Under the pieces are notes generated by a model. That model had not been told where the DNA came from. It saw nothing but the letters and a program-made list of their open reading frames with translations, and made no database searches. Positions 51,881 to 61,107 of a DNA stretch of 64,000 bases are shown here, piece after piece (within the stretch, counting starts at the first letter, position 1; the number at the start of each line of letters is the position of its first letter). Source of the stretch: Sphingomonas leidyi (GTDB lineage: Bacteria; Pseudomonadota; Alphaproteobacteria; Sphingomonadales; Sphingomonadaceae); NCBI RefSeq assembly GCF_011761945.1, contig NZ_JAASQV010000002.1, positions 372,001 through 436,000 on the forward strand, given 5' to 3'. A program made the position numbers and the translations under genes.

Positions 51881-54295
51881 GTGTCTGCACGCGACCTTCC
51901 CGATCCTCTCATAAGCTGGTTCGCTGCGCGCGGCTGGGCGCCGCGTCGGCACCAGCTGGAGATGCTCGCCGCCGGCCGCCGGGGCGAGCATGCGCTGCTC
52001 GTCGCGCCTACCGGCGCGGGCAAGACGCTGGCGGGCTTCCTTCCCAGCCTGGCCGAGCTGATCGAAGCGCCGGTCGATGGGCTGCACACGCTCTACATCT
52101 CGCCCCTGAAAGCGCTGGCGGTGGACGTGCAGCGCAACCTGCTCACGCCGATCGAGGAGATGAGCCTACCCATCCGGGTAGAGACGCGCACGGGCGACAC
52201 GCCCTGGGATCGCAAGGTCCGCCAGCGCGCCCGGCCGCCCCAGATCCTGCTCACCACGCCCGAATCGCTCAGCCTGCTGCTTTCCTATGAGGACAGCCTG
52301 ACGATGTTCTCCGGGCTGAAGACGATAGTCATCGACGAGGTCCATGCCTTTGCCACCGGCAAGCGCGGCGACCTCCTCGCCCTCGCCCTTGCCCGGCTCC
52401 AGCGCTTCGCCCCGGAGCTGCGCCGCGTCGCGCTCTCGGCAACCGTCGCGGATCCGGACGGCTATCGCGCCTGGCTCGCCCCGCATGGCGATATCGGCGG
52501 CGTCACGCTGGTCGAGGGCGAGAAGGGCGCCGAGCCGAACATCGCCATCCTCCTCCCCGAGGATAAGGTTCCCTGGGCGGGCCATTCGGGTGTCTATGCG
52601 ATCCCGCAGGTGATGGCCGAGATCGAGACGCACCGGACGACCATCGTCTTCTGCAACACCCGGGGCCTTGCCGAGCTGGTCTTCCAGCAACTGTGGAAGG
52701 TGAACGAGCTGAAGCTGCCGATCGGCGTCCACCATGGCAGCCTCAGCCTCGAGGCGCGGCGGCGGGCCGAGCAGGCGATGGCCGACGGCAAGCTGCGCGC
52801 CCTGGTCGCCACCGCCAGCCTCGACCTGGGCGTCGACTGGGGCGATGTCGACTGCGTGATCCAGATGGGCGCCCCCAAGGGATCCTCGCGCCTGCTCCAG
52901 CGCATCGGCCGCGCCAATCACCGGCTGGACGAGCCGAGCGAAGCGGTGCTCGTCCCCGGCAACCGCTTCGAGTATCTGGAGGCCCGCGCGGCGCTGGACG
53001 CCGTCGAACAGGGCGCGCTCGACCCCGACGTCTTCCGCCCCGGCGCGCTCGACGTGCTGGCGCAGCACGTCATGGCCTGTGCCTGCGCGGCACCGTTCGA
53101 TGCGCGTGAATTGCTGCAGGAGATCCGTGCAGCATTGCCCTATTCCGCCCTGCCCGACGAGACGTTCGGCAAGATACTGGGCTTCATCGCCGATGGCGGC
53201 TATGCGCTGCGCGCCTATGACAAGTTCAAGCGGCTGACACTCGGCAGGGACGGCCTCTGGCGCGTCACCACCCCGGCCTTTGTTGCGCAGCACCGGCTCA
53301 ACGCCGGGATCATCGTCGAGGCGCCGATGCTCGAGGTGCGCTTCCGCAACGGCCGCCGCCTCGGCAAGGTCGAGGAGAATTTCGCCGCCGCCCTCTCTCC
53401 GGGCGACACGTTCTTCTTCGCCGGCCTGGCGCTGGAAGTCGAGCGAGTCGACACCACCGACCTGGTCGTCCGCGCCACTTCGAAGACCGCGCGCATCCCC
53501 TCGTACATGGGCGCCCGCCTCGCCATCACCGCGAACCTTGCCGATCGCGTCCGCCGCTTCCTCCACGATCGGGACCAGTGGCCGCGCTTTCCCGTCGACG
53601 TCCGCGAATGGCTGGAGATGCAGGCGCGCCGCTCCGCGATCCCGGCGCCCGGCCAGCTGCTCGTCGAGACCTTTCCGCATGAGGGCCGGCACCACATGGT
53701 GATCTACAGCTTCGAGGGCTGGAACGCGCACCAGTCGCTCGGCATGCTGGTCACGCGGCGGATGGAGGCGCTGGGGCTGAAGCCGCTGGGCTTCGTCGCC
53801 AACGACTATGCGCTCGCGGTCTACGGCCTGGAGCGGATCGAGGACCCGCGCGCCCTTTTCTCGCCGGACATTCTCGAGCACGAGTTCGTCGAATGGGTGC
53901 AGGGTTCCGCGCTGCTCAAGCGCGCCTTTCGCGAAGTGGCGATCATCGGCGGGCTGGTCGAGCGCCAGCATCCCGGCAAGAAGAAGACCGGCCGCCAGGT
54001 CACCTTCTCGACCGACCTGATCTACGACGTGCTGCGCAGATATGAGCCCGACCATCTGCTGCTGCGCGCCGCCTGGGCCGATGCGCGTGCCCGCATGACC
54101 GATGTCGGCCGCCTCGGCCATCTCCTCGATACCGCCGCCGACACGATGCTGCACATCGACCTGCCCCGCGTCTCGCCCCTGGCCGTGCCGGTGCTCATCA
54201 TGATCGGCCGCGAGAACGTCGCCCAGGGCGTCACCGAGGACGCGCTGCTGATGGAGGCGGAGGACATCGCGGCAGAGGCGATGCGCCTCGACTAG
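51881..54295 (+). CDS. Ligase-associated Lhr-type DEXH-box helicase
   Basis: The 804-residue helicase starts at GTG (51881; a TTG lies two codons upstream). Motifs: HQLEMLAAG (Q-motif region), LVAPTGAGKTLAGF (Walker A), VIDEVHAF (DEVH), ALSATVADP, FCNTRGLAELVF, ATASLDLGVDWGDVD and QRIGRANHRLD. A WH domain and a C-terminal Lhr-core domain follow. It unwinds DNA 3' to 5' in the Lhr-Core subfamily and belongs with the nearby exonuclease and the ligase gene. No associated metallophosphoesterase follows it. Confidence 0.93.
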   Translation: MSARDLPDPLISWFAARGWAPRRHQLEMLAAGRRGEHALLVAPTGAGKTLAGFLPSLAELIEAPVDGLHTLYISPLKALAVDVQRNLLTPIEEMSLPIRVETRTGDTPWDRKVRQRARPPQILLTTPESLSLLLSYEDSLTMFSGLKTIVIDEVHAFATGKRGDLLALALARLQRFAPELRRVALSATVADPDGYRAWLAPHGDIGGVTLVEGEKGAEPNIAILLPEDKVPWAGHSGVYAIPQVMAEIETHRTTIVFCNTRGLAELVFQQLWKVNELKLPIGVHHGSLSLEARRRAEQAMADGKLRALVATASLDLGVDWGDVDCVIQMGAPKGSSRLLQRIGRANHRLDEPSEAVLVPGNRFEYLEARAALDAVEQGALDPDVFRPGALDVLAQHVMACACAAPFDARELLQEIRAALPYSALPDETFGKILGFIADGGYALRAYDKFKRLTLGRDGLWRVTTPAFVAQHRLNAGIIVEAPMLEVRFRNGRRLGKVEENFAAALSPGDTFFFAGLALEVERVDTTDLVVRATSKTARIPSYMGARLAITANLADRVRRFLHDRDQWPRFPVDVREWLEMQARRSAIPAPGQLLVETFPHEGRHHMVIYSFEGWNAHQSLGMLVTRRMEALGLKPLGFVANDYALAVYGLERIEDPRALFSPDILEHEFVEWVQGSALLKRAFREVAIIGGLVERQHPGKKKTGRQVTFSTDLIYDVLRRYEPDHLLLRAAWADARARMTDVGRLGHLLDTAADTMLHIDLPRVSPLAVPVLIMIGRENVAQGVTEDALLMEAEDIAAEAMRLD

Positions 54296-54409
54296 AGTCG
54301 TCTTCGGCAGGGCGGCACCGGCCGCTCCCGATTCGGCGAAGCCGAGAACGACGCCAGACACAATGCGGACAGATTGCTGCGCAGCATGCGAAGGTGTATC
54401 TTCGTATCC

Positions 54410-55438
54410 ATGAACAGGCTCGCCGCGCTTCTCCTGCTCCCGCTGGCCGCAACCGCCGGAGCGCATGACCGCCAGAATCCCCGCGAGGGCACGCCGCCCC
54501 CGCCCCAGGATCCCGCGCTGACCATGCCCACGCCCGAGAATGTCGAGGCGACGCTCCTGGCGCTGGGAGAGATCGACAAGCGGCTCACCGTTCCCGTCGC
54601 GGTGGGCAATAGCGGGCCCTACAACTTCATCATCGACACCGGGGCCGAGCGCACCGTCGTGTCGCGCGAGCTCGCCGGATCGCTGCGGCTGGGGGCCTCG
54701 GCGCCGGTGGTCATCACCTCGATGACCGGGCGCGACCGGGTCAACACCGTCGTCGTGCCCGGTCTCTCGATCAAGTCGATCGGCGAGCAGCATACGATCA
54801 TCGCCCCCGCGCTCGAGGCTCGCAACCTCGGCGCGCTCGGCCTGCTCGGCATCGATACGCTGCGCAACCATCAGGTGACGATCGACTTCGAGAAGGGCAT
54901 CATGGCCGTGCGCCCGAGCGTCAAGCGCAAGACCTTCGCGAAGCGCGATCCCGACGAGATCGTGGTCACCGCCAAGAACGTGTTCGGCCAGTTGATCGTG
55001 ACCGACGCCTATTACGACAATACCCGGATCCAGGTGGTGCTCGACACCGGCAGCCAGGTGACGATGGGCAACAACGCGCTGCGCAAGCGCGTCGGCCGCG
55101 ACGCGCCCAAGGCCCAGCCGATCACGCTCACCAGCGTCATCGGCAACCGCACCACCGCCGACTATACCGAAGTGCCCAACATCACCGTGGGCAAGGTGCG
55201 CTTCGGAGCCATGCCCGTGGCCTTCGCCGAGGTGGCGCCCTTCGAGCGCTTCGGCCTCACCCGGCGCCCGGCGCTGCTGCTGGGCATGGACGCGCTGCGC
55301 AGCTTCCGCCGCGTCGACATCGACTTTCCCAACCGCCAGGTCCGCTTCCTGATGCCGGTGGACCGCAGCCCCAAGGAACGCACCACCGGCTCGATGATTC
55401 CCGGCGTGAGCGGCAGCTCGCCCCTCACGCGCTATTGA
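54410..55438 (+). CDS. Exported aspartyl protease with two DTG motifs
   Basis: The 342-residue protein starts MNRLAALLLLPLAATAGAHD (54410), a signal peptide. It contains two retropepsin-like halves: D76-T-G in FIIDTGAERTVV and D212-T-G in VLDTGSQVTMG. Each half ends with a matching motif, LGLLGIDTLRNHQVTIDF and LLLGMDALRSFRRVDIDF. The two halves would fold into a single-chain, pepsin-like dimer. The substrate is unknown. I start it 36 bases inside the longest frame. Confidence 0.85.
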   Translation: MNRLAALLLLPLAATAGAHDRQNPREGTPPPPQDPALTMPTPENVEATLLALGEIDKRLTVPVAVGNSGPYNFIIDTGAERTVVSRELAGSLRLGASAPVVITSMTGRDRVNTVVVPGLSIKSIGEQHTIIAPALEARNLGALGLLGIDTLRNHQVTIDFEKGIMAVRPSVKRKTFAKRDPDEIVVTAKNVFGQLIVTDAYYDNTRIQVVLDTGSQVTMGNNALRKRVGRDAPKAQPITLTSVIGNRTTADYTEVPNITVGKVRFGAMPVAFAEVAPFERFGLTRRPALLLGMDALRSFRRVDIDFPNRQVRFLMPVDRSPKERTTGSMIPGVSGSSPLTRY

Positions 55439-55498
55439 CGCCGCGCCGCTGACTCGGGCCCATTGACTTTGGCGGTGCGGGCGGGTTGGTCGCGCCGC

Positions 55499-56932
55499 AT
55501 GACCAGCCTCTCGCGCGCCGCGCTCGCCTCGCTTCCCCCCGCTATCGCCCGGCCGGGGCACGACCCCGCCGCGATCCGGACCGGCGTGGTCCATTTCGGC
55601 CCCGGCGCCTTCCACCGCGCGCACCAGGCGGACGTGTTCGACCGAGTGCTCGACACCGATCCGCGCTGGGGCATCGCCGCGGTCTCGCTGCGCAGCGCGG
55701 GCACCGTCGACGCGCTCAAGATGCAGGACGGGCTCTACACGCTGGCGGTGATCGATCGCGAGCCGGGCACGCGCATCATCGCCGCGCATTCGGATGCGAT
55801 CGGCCCGGGCGAAGGCGCGCGGCTGCGCACCCTGCTCGCCGATCCCGCAGTGCGGCTCGCCACCAGCACGGTGACGGAGAAGGGCTATTGCCTGGCCGCC
55901 GACGGCAGCCTCGACTTCGCCCATCCCGACATCGTCCACGACCGTGCTCGCCCCGCCGAGCCGGCGAGCGTGATCGGCTGGATCGTGTCGGGCCTCGCCG
56001 ATCGCCGCGCGGCGGGCGCGCCGCCCTTCGCGATGCTCTGCTGCGACAACATGACCGGCAATGGCGCGAAGCTGCGCGCGGCCTGTGTCGCACTGGCCCG
56101 CGAATGGGATGCCGGGCTGGCCGACTGGATGGCGGGCGAAGTCGCCTTTCCCGATTCGATGGTCGATTCGATCACTCCGGCGAGCGACGCCGCCTTCCTC
56201 GCCAGGATCGCGGCCGAACTCGGTGTCGACGACCGGGCGGCGGTGCAGCGCGAGCGCTTCACCCAATGGGTGCTGCAGCGTTTCGACCTGGCCGACGGGC
56301 CGGACCTTGCCGCCGCGGGCGTGACGCTGACCAATGACGTACGCGGTTATGAGCAGGCCAAGCTGCGCATCCTCAACGGCGCGCATTCGAGCCTGGCCTA
56401 TATCGGCCTGGCGCTCGGGCACGAGACCGTGTTCGAGGCCGTGCGCGATCCCGCGCTGGGCGGCTTTGCCAGCCGGCTGATGCACGAGGACATTGCGGGC
56501 GCGCTGAAGCCGGTCGAGGGGCTCGACGTGCCGGACTATGCCGATGCGGTACTGGCCCGCTTCCGCAACCCGGCGATCCGCCATTTGCTCAGCCAGATCG
56601 CCTGGGACGGTTCGCAGAAGCTGCCCTATCGGTTGCTCGACACGGTCCGCGACCGGCTGGCGGCAGGACATGACGTGGCGCGGCTGGGGGTGCCGGTGGC
56701 GGCGTGGATCGCCTTTCTGCGCCGCAAGGCCCAGGCGGGCGAGACGATCACCGATCCGCTGGCGGAAATGCTCGCCGGCGCCGCTTCGGGCGCCGACCCG
56801 GCGGCCGCGGTGCTGGCGCTTCGCCAGGTGTTCCCGGCACAGCTTGCCGAGGATGCACGCTTCCGCGATGCGGTGACGGCAGCGGTCGCGGCGTTCCTGG
56901 ACGGGCGGGCGGCGGAGCTGCTCGCGCGCTAG
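55499..56932 (+). CDS. Mannitol dehydrogenase family oxidoreductase (UxuB/fructuronate reductase-like)
   Basis: The 477-residue protein has the long-chain mannitol dehydrogenase fold: HFGPGAFHRAHQADV (NAD-binding start) and the catalytic Lys region LTNDVRGYEQAKLRILNGAHSSLAYIG (KxxxxNxxH-type). It reduces a ketose or uronate such as fructuronate. It stands alone and converges on hisZ: the stop codons share the palindromic tetranucleotide CTAG. Confidence 0.88.
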   Translation: MTSLSRAALASLPPAIARPGHDPAAIRTGVVHFGPGAFHRAHQADVFDRVLDTDPRWGIAAVSLRSAGTVDALKMQDGLYTLAVIDREPGTRIIAAHSDAIGPGEGARLRTLLADPAVRLATSTVTEKGYCLAADGSLDFAHPDIVHDRARPAEPASVIGWIVSGLADRRAAGAPPFAMLCCDNMTGNGAKLRAACVALAREWDAGLADWMAGEVAFPDSMVDSITPASDAAFLARIAAELGVDDRAAVQRERFTQWVLQRFDLADGPDLAAAGVTLTNDVRGYEQAKLRILNGAHSSLAYIGLALGHETVFEAVRDPALGGFASRLMHEDIAGALKPVEGLDVPDYADAVLARFRNPAIRHLLSQIAWDGSQKLPYRLLDTVRDRLAAGHDVARLGVPVAAWIAFLRRKAQAGETITDPLAEMLAGAASGADPAAAVLALRQVFPAQLAEDARFRDAVTAAVAAFLDGRAAELLAR

Positions 56933-58050
56933 TTCGCCGCGAGCCCGGCCTGGATCGTCTGCGGCGCCCCGTCGCGCAGGACATGGGTGCAGAGTTGGGC
57001 CTCGGGCGTGTCGTCCGCTTCGAGCGCGGCAACCGTCACCCAGCCCTCTTCGCGCAGCTTGGCGCCGATGCCGGCGGGCGTGCCGAAGGGAAGGAACAGC
57101 CGGCGTCGCGCACCCGCGCCGATGCCGGCGTCGAGAATGGGATCGGCATAGAGCGAGAAGCCCACGGCCGCTTCCTCCCGGCCATTGCCGTGCAGGATGG
57201 TGTAGGTGCCGCCCCGGCCGATCTCGCCGCGCACGCCCTTTGCGAACAGCGAGAAGCCGAGCCAGCTTTGATATTCGAAGCCGTGGCGTTCCGTGGGATC
57301 GAGGGTGAGCGCAGCCTGGCCCCGGATGCTCGCGGCGATCTCGACAAGGCCGTCGAGCCGGGTGGCGAGCGCCTTGCCCGCATCGCTCGCGCGCAGGCGC
57401 TCGATCGCGGCATCGAAGGGCCCGGCGGCTTCGATCAGGGGCAGGTACCGCGGCGCGATCGCTGCGACGCCGGCGGCGTCCTTGGCGTCGAGCCGGTCGC
57501 GCAGGGTTGCGAGCTGGGCAGGGGTGAGGCTGTCGCCCGCCAGGCAATCGACCAGATCGGGCAGCGTGAAATCGAGCGCGATGCCCTCGACGCCGGTCGC
57601 CCGGAGCGCTTCGATCGCGACGCGCACCACTTCGGTGGCGGCGGCAACGGTGTCGAGGCCGATCAGTTCGGCGCCGATCTGCCGGGTCGCGCGCAGCGGG
57701 TCGAGCTCCGAGGCGGCAAGCTTCATCACCGGGCCGGCATAGGAAAGGCGCACCGGGCGGGGATGGTGCCCCATCCGCGTCGCGGCGATGCGGCCGATCT
57801 GGGCGGTCAGGTCGGGCCGGATCGCCAGCGTTCGCTGCGAGACCGGATCGACGAAGCGCACCGCGTCGCGCAATCCGCCCGCGGCCTTGAGGCGCGCGCT
57901 CAGCTCGTCGGCGAACTCGGCGAGCGGCGGATCGACCTGTTCGTACCCATAGCCGCGGGCAACGCCGAGCACATGGGATTCGAGCCGCGTCGCCGCATCC
58001 GCCGCGGGGGGGAGGCGATCGTGAAAGCCTTCGGGTAACAGTCCGCTCAT
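56929..58050 (-). CDS. hisZ: ATP phosphoribosyltransferase regulatory subunit HisZ
   Basis: The 373-residue class II synthetase-like protein (MSGLLPEGFHDRLPP; RFVDPVSQRTLAIRPDLTAQIGRI; FEYQSWLGFSLF; IGRGGTYTILHG) is HisZ, which activates the short HisG in the first step of histidine synthesis. No hisG lies in this window. It follows serA by 60 bases with a hairpin between. Confidence 0.9.
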   Translation of the reverse strand: MSGLLPEGFHDRLPPAADAATRLESHVLGVARGYGYEQVDPPLAEFADELSARLKAAGGLRDAVRFVDPVSQRTLAIRPDLTAQIGRIAATRMGHHPRPVRLSYAGPVMKLAASELDPLRATRQIGAELIGLDTVAAATEVVRVAIEALRATGVEGIALDFTLPDLVDCLAGDSLTPAQLATLRDRLDAKDAAGVAAIAPRYLPLIEAAGPFDAAIERLRASDAGKALATRLDGLVEIAASIRGQAALTLDPTERHGFEYQSWLGFSLFAKGVRGEIGRGGTYTILHGNGREEAAVGFSLYADPILDAGIGAGARRRLFLPFGTPAGIGAKLREEGWVTVAALEADDTPEAQLCTHVLRDGAPQTIQAGLAAN

Positions 58051-58069
58051 CCCGCTCCCCTAGACCAAA

Positions 58070-58099
58070 GCGCCATCCCGGCGAAAGCCGGGATGGCGC
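58070..58099 (-). terminator. Hairpin between serA and hisZ
   Basis: GCGCCATCCCGGC (58070-58082) pairs perfectly with GCCGGGATGGCGC (58087-58099) around GAAA. It lies 11 bases downstream of the serA stop and may reduce read-through into hisZ. A GNRA-like loop suggests a very stable stem. Confidence 0.75.
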
Positions 58100-58109
58100 A
58101 CCGTGCGCG

Positions 58110-59687
58110 TCAGAACGTCAGCGCCATCGCCGTCTTCACGCCGGGAAGCGCCCGGACCGTGGCCAGGAGCGCCTCGCCCACCACATCGTCGACCGAGAGC
58201 AGCAGCACCGCCTCGCCGCCCGCTTCCCGGCGGCCCAGATGGAAGGTGCCGATATTGACTCCCGCCGCGCCCAGCGTGGTGCCGAGCCGGCCGATAAAGC
58301 CCGGCGCGTCCTCGTTGACGATGTAGAGCATGTTGCCGGCCAGATCGGCCTCGACCTTGATGCCGAACAGCTCGACCAGGCGCGGCGCGGCATTGCCGAA
58401 CAGCGTGCCCGCTACCGAGCGATCGCCCTGCGCCGTGCCCACGGTGACGCGGACCAGCGTGTGATAATCGCCCTCACGGTCGTGCCGCACCTCGCGCACG
58501 TCGAGCCCGCGCTCCTTGGCCAGGAACGGCGCATTGACCATGTTCACCGTATCCGAATGGACACGCATCAGGCCGGCGAGCACGGCGCCGACGATCGGCT
58601 TCTGGTTGAGCTCGGCCGCCGCGCCTTCGCTCTCGATCGCGATGTTGCGCAGCTCGCCATGCGCAAGCTGGCCGACCAGCGAGCCGAGCTTCTCGGCCAG
58701 CGCCATATAGGGCTTGAGGCGCGGCGCCTCCTCGGCCGAGAGGCTGGGCATGTTGAGCGCGTTGGTAACTCCGCCCGAGACGAGGAAATCGGCCATCTGC
58801 TCGGCGACCTGGATCGCCACGTTCACCTGCGCCTCGGTGGTCGAGGCGCCGAGATGCGGCGTCGAGACGAAGTTGGGCGTGCCGAACAGCGGATGCTCCT
58901 TGGCCGGCTCCACCTGGAACACGTCGAGCGCCGCACCGGCGACATGGCCGCTCTCCAGCCCCTGCTTCAGCGCCGCCTCGTCGATCAGGCCGCCGCGCGC
59001 GCAATTGATGATGCGCACGCCGCGCTTGGTCTTGGCGAGATTCTCGGCCGAGAGGATGCCGCGCGTCTGATCGGTCAGCGGCGTGTGCAGCGTGATGAAG
59101 TCGGCGCGAAGCAGCAGGTCGTCGAGGCCCACCTTCTCCACGCCCATCTCGATCGCGCGGTCGGGCGTGAGGAAGGGATCGAAGGCGACGACCTTCATCT
59201 TCAGGCCCTGGGCGCGGTCGGCGACGATCGAGCCGATATTGCCCGCACCGATCAGGCCGAGCGTCTTGCCGGTGAGTTCGACCCCCATGAAGCGGTTCTT
59301 CTCCCACTTGCCGGCCTGGGTGGAGGCATCGGCCTCGGGCAGCTGGCGGGCGAGCGCGAACATCAGCGCGATGGCATGTTCGGCGGTGGTGATCGAATTG
59401 CCGAAGGGCGTGTTCATCACCACCACGCCGCGCGCCGAAGCGGCGGGGATGTCGACATTGTCGACGCCGATGCCGGCGCGGCCGACGACCTTGAGGTTGG
59501 CGGCGGCATCCAGGATCTCCGCGGTCACCTTGGTCGAGCTGCGGATGGCGAGGCCGTCATACTGGCCGATGATGGCCTTGAGCTCCTCGGGGGTCTTGCC
59601 GGTGATTTCGTCGACTTCGACGCCGCGCTCGCGGAAGATTTGCGCGGCCTTGGGGTCCATCTTGTCGCTGATCAGGACTTTGGGCAT
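58110..59687 (-). CDS. serA: D-3-phosphoglycerate dehydrogenase
   Basis: The 525-residue long-form SerA oxidises 3-phosphoglycerate at the start of serine synthesis. It has GRAGIGVDNVDIPAAS, the NAD motif IGAGNIGSIVADRAQ, the catalytic His region TPHLGASTTEAQ, an intervening ASB domain and a C-terminal ACT domain (GFIGRLGTTLGAAGVNIGTFHLG). ACT domains allow feedback by serine. It follows serC on the same strand with a 101-base gap filled by an inverted-repeat element. Confidence 0.96.
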   Translation of the reverse strand: MPKVLISDKMDPKAAQIFRERGVEVDEITGKTPEELKAIIGQYDGLAIRSSTKVTAEILDAAANLKVVGRAGIGVDNVDIPAASARGVVVMNTPFGNSITTAEHAIALMFALARQLPEADASTQAGKWEKNRFMGVELTGKTLGLIGAGNIGSIVADRAQGLKMKVVAFDPFLTPDRAIEMGVEKVGLDDLLLRADFITLHTPLTDQTRGILSAENLAKTKRGVRIINCARGGLIDEAALKQGLESGHVAGAALDVFQVEPAKEHPLFGTPNFVSTPHLGASTTEAQVNVAIQVAEQMADFLVSGGVTNALNMPSLSAEEAPRLKPYMALAEKLGSLVGQLAHGELRNIAIESEGAAAELNQKPIVGAVLAGLMRVHSDTVNMVNAPFLAKERGLDVREVRHDREGDYHTLVRVTVGTAQGDRSVAGTLFGNAAPRLVELFGIKVEADLAGNMLYIVNEDAPGFIGRLGTTLGAAGVNIGTFHLGRREAGGEAVLLLSVDDVVGEALLATVRALPGVKTAMALTF

Positions 59688-59704
59688 TTCGGTTCTCCAC
59701 CCCC

Positions 59705-59786
59705 GTCATCCCCGCACAGGCGGGGATCCGGGGTTATTGCGTGATTCGCTGGTGACTCTGGATCCCCGCCTTCGCGGGGGGATGGC
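59705..59786. repeat. Dispersed inverted-repeat element, copy 2
   Basis: It opens GTCATCCCCGCACAGGCGGG and closes CCCGCCTTCGCGGGGGGATG, matching the arms of the element at 20615-20694, but the roughly 30-base centre is unrelated. It fills the space between serC and serA. Confidence 0.78.
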
Positions 59787-59788
59787 GC

Positions 59789-60949
59789 CTAGGCGCTGCG
59801 TGCCTCGGCATAGGCCCAGTCGAGCCAGGGCCCGAGCGCGACGATGTCGGCAGTGTCGACGGTGGCGCCGCACCAGATGCGCAGGCCCGGCGGGGCGTCG
59901 CGATAGCCGGCGACGTCGTACGCCGCGCCTTCCTTCTCGAGCAGGCCGGCGAACTTCTTGATGAAGTCGGCATCGGCGCCCTCGACGGTGAGGCACACGC
60001 TGGTCTTCGAGCGGATGCCGGGCTCGGCCGCGAGATGGCCGAGCCAGCCCCGCTCCGCCACGATCGCGTCGAGCGCCGCGGCATTGGCGTCCGACCGGGC
60101 GATCAGCCCCTCGGCGCCGCCCAGGCCCTTGGCCCATTCGAGCGCGAAGATCGCATCCTCGACGGCGAGCATCGACGGCGTGTTGATCGTCTCGCCCTTG
60201 AACACGCCCTCGGCGAGCGCGCCCTTGGAGACGAGGCGGAACACCTTGGGCAGCGGCCAGGCCGGCGTGTGGCTCTCGAGCCGCTCGACTGCACGGGGGC
60301 CGAGGATCAGCACGCCGTGCGCACCCTCGCCGCCCAGCACCTTCTGCCAGGAGAAGGTAGCGACGTCGATCCTGTCCCAGGGCAGGTCATAGGCGAACAC
60401 GGCCGAGGTGGCGTCGGCGAAGCTCAGCCCTTCGCGGTCCGCAGCGATCCATTCGCCGTCCGGCACGCGCACGCCGGAAGTGGTGCCGTTCCAGGTGAAC
60501 AGCACGTCGTCCGCCCAGTTCACCGCGCCAAGGTCCGGCAACCGGCCGTAATCGGCGCGGACGATCGTCGGCTCGAGCTTCAGCTGCTTGACCGCATCGG
60601 TGACCCAACCTTCACCGAAGCTTTCCCAGGCGAGCGTGGTGACTCCGCGCGCGCCGAGCATCGTCCACATCGCCATTTCGAAGGCGCCCGTGTCCGAGCC
60701 GGGGACGATGCCGATGCGGTGCGTCTCGGGCAGGCGGAGCAACTCGCGCATCAGGTCGATGCAGTATTGCAGGCGGTTCTTGCCCAGCTTGGAGCGGTGC
60801 GAGCGGCCGAGCGACGCGGTTGCGAGCTTCTCGGGCGACCAGCCGGGAGGCTTGGCGCAGGGACCGGAGGAGAAATGGGGGCGTGCCGGCTTGGCGGCGG
60901 GCTTGGCAATGGACGCAATTCCGGCGTCGGCGGCAGTCGTATCAGTCAT
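59789..60949 (-). CDS. serC: Phosphoserine aminotransferase
   Basis: The 386-residue PLP enzyme starts MTDTTAADAGIASIAK (60949), with AAGGAGAG just upstream. Motifs: HFSSGPCAKPPGW at the N-terminus, GSDTGAFEMAMWTMLG, and the PLP lysine in TFSWQKVLGGEGAHG. It belongs to the alphaproteobacterial/Methanosarcina-type SerC group rather than the E. coli one. It is the first gene of the serC-serA-hisZ run. Confidence 0.94.
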   Translation of the reverse strand: MTDTTAADAGIASIAKPAAKPARPHFSSGPCAKPPGWSPEKLATASLGRSHRSKLGKNRLQYCIDLMRELLRLPETHRIGIVPGSDTGAFEMAMWTMLGARGVTTLAWESFGEGWVTDAVKQLKLEPTIVRADYGRLPDLGAVNWADDVLFTWNGTTSGVRVPDGEWIAADREGLSFADATSAVFAYDLPWDRIDVATFSWQKVLGGEGAHGVLILGPRAVERLESHTPAWPLPKVFRLVSKGALAEGVFKGETINTPSMLAVEDAIFALEWAKGLGGAEGLIARSDANAAALDAIVAERGWLGHLAAEPGIRSKTSVCLTVEGADADFIKKFAGLLEKEGAAYDVAGYRDAPPGLRIWCGATVDTADIVALGPWLDWAYAEARSA

Positions 60950-61107
60950 ATAGACTCTCCTTGCAGAGAGCACGCGCGGCGTTGGGACCGCGTGGCCCGC
61001 CGACGGCCCTAGCGGCGCGCCCGCGAAAGTCAATTGCGCGAAAGGGCGGGCCCGCGAACATTTGTGGCGTTGACCATGACGCGTGCCGATGATGCTATGC
61101 GTGCATC

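Noticed and set aside
52166..57547. A very long open frame on the minus strand opposite the helicase, protease and mannitol dehydrogenase genes
   Set aside because: It is the mirror of plus-strand genes with clear motifs; its composition is typical of antisense frames in GC-rich DNA, and no family motif is present.
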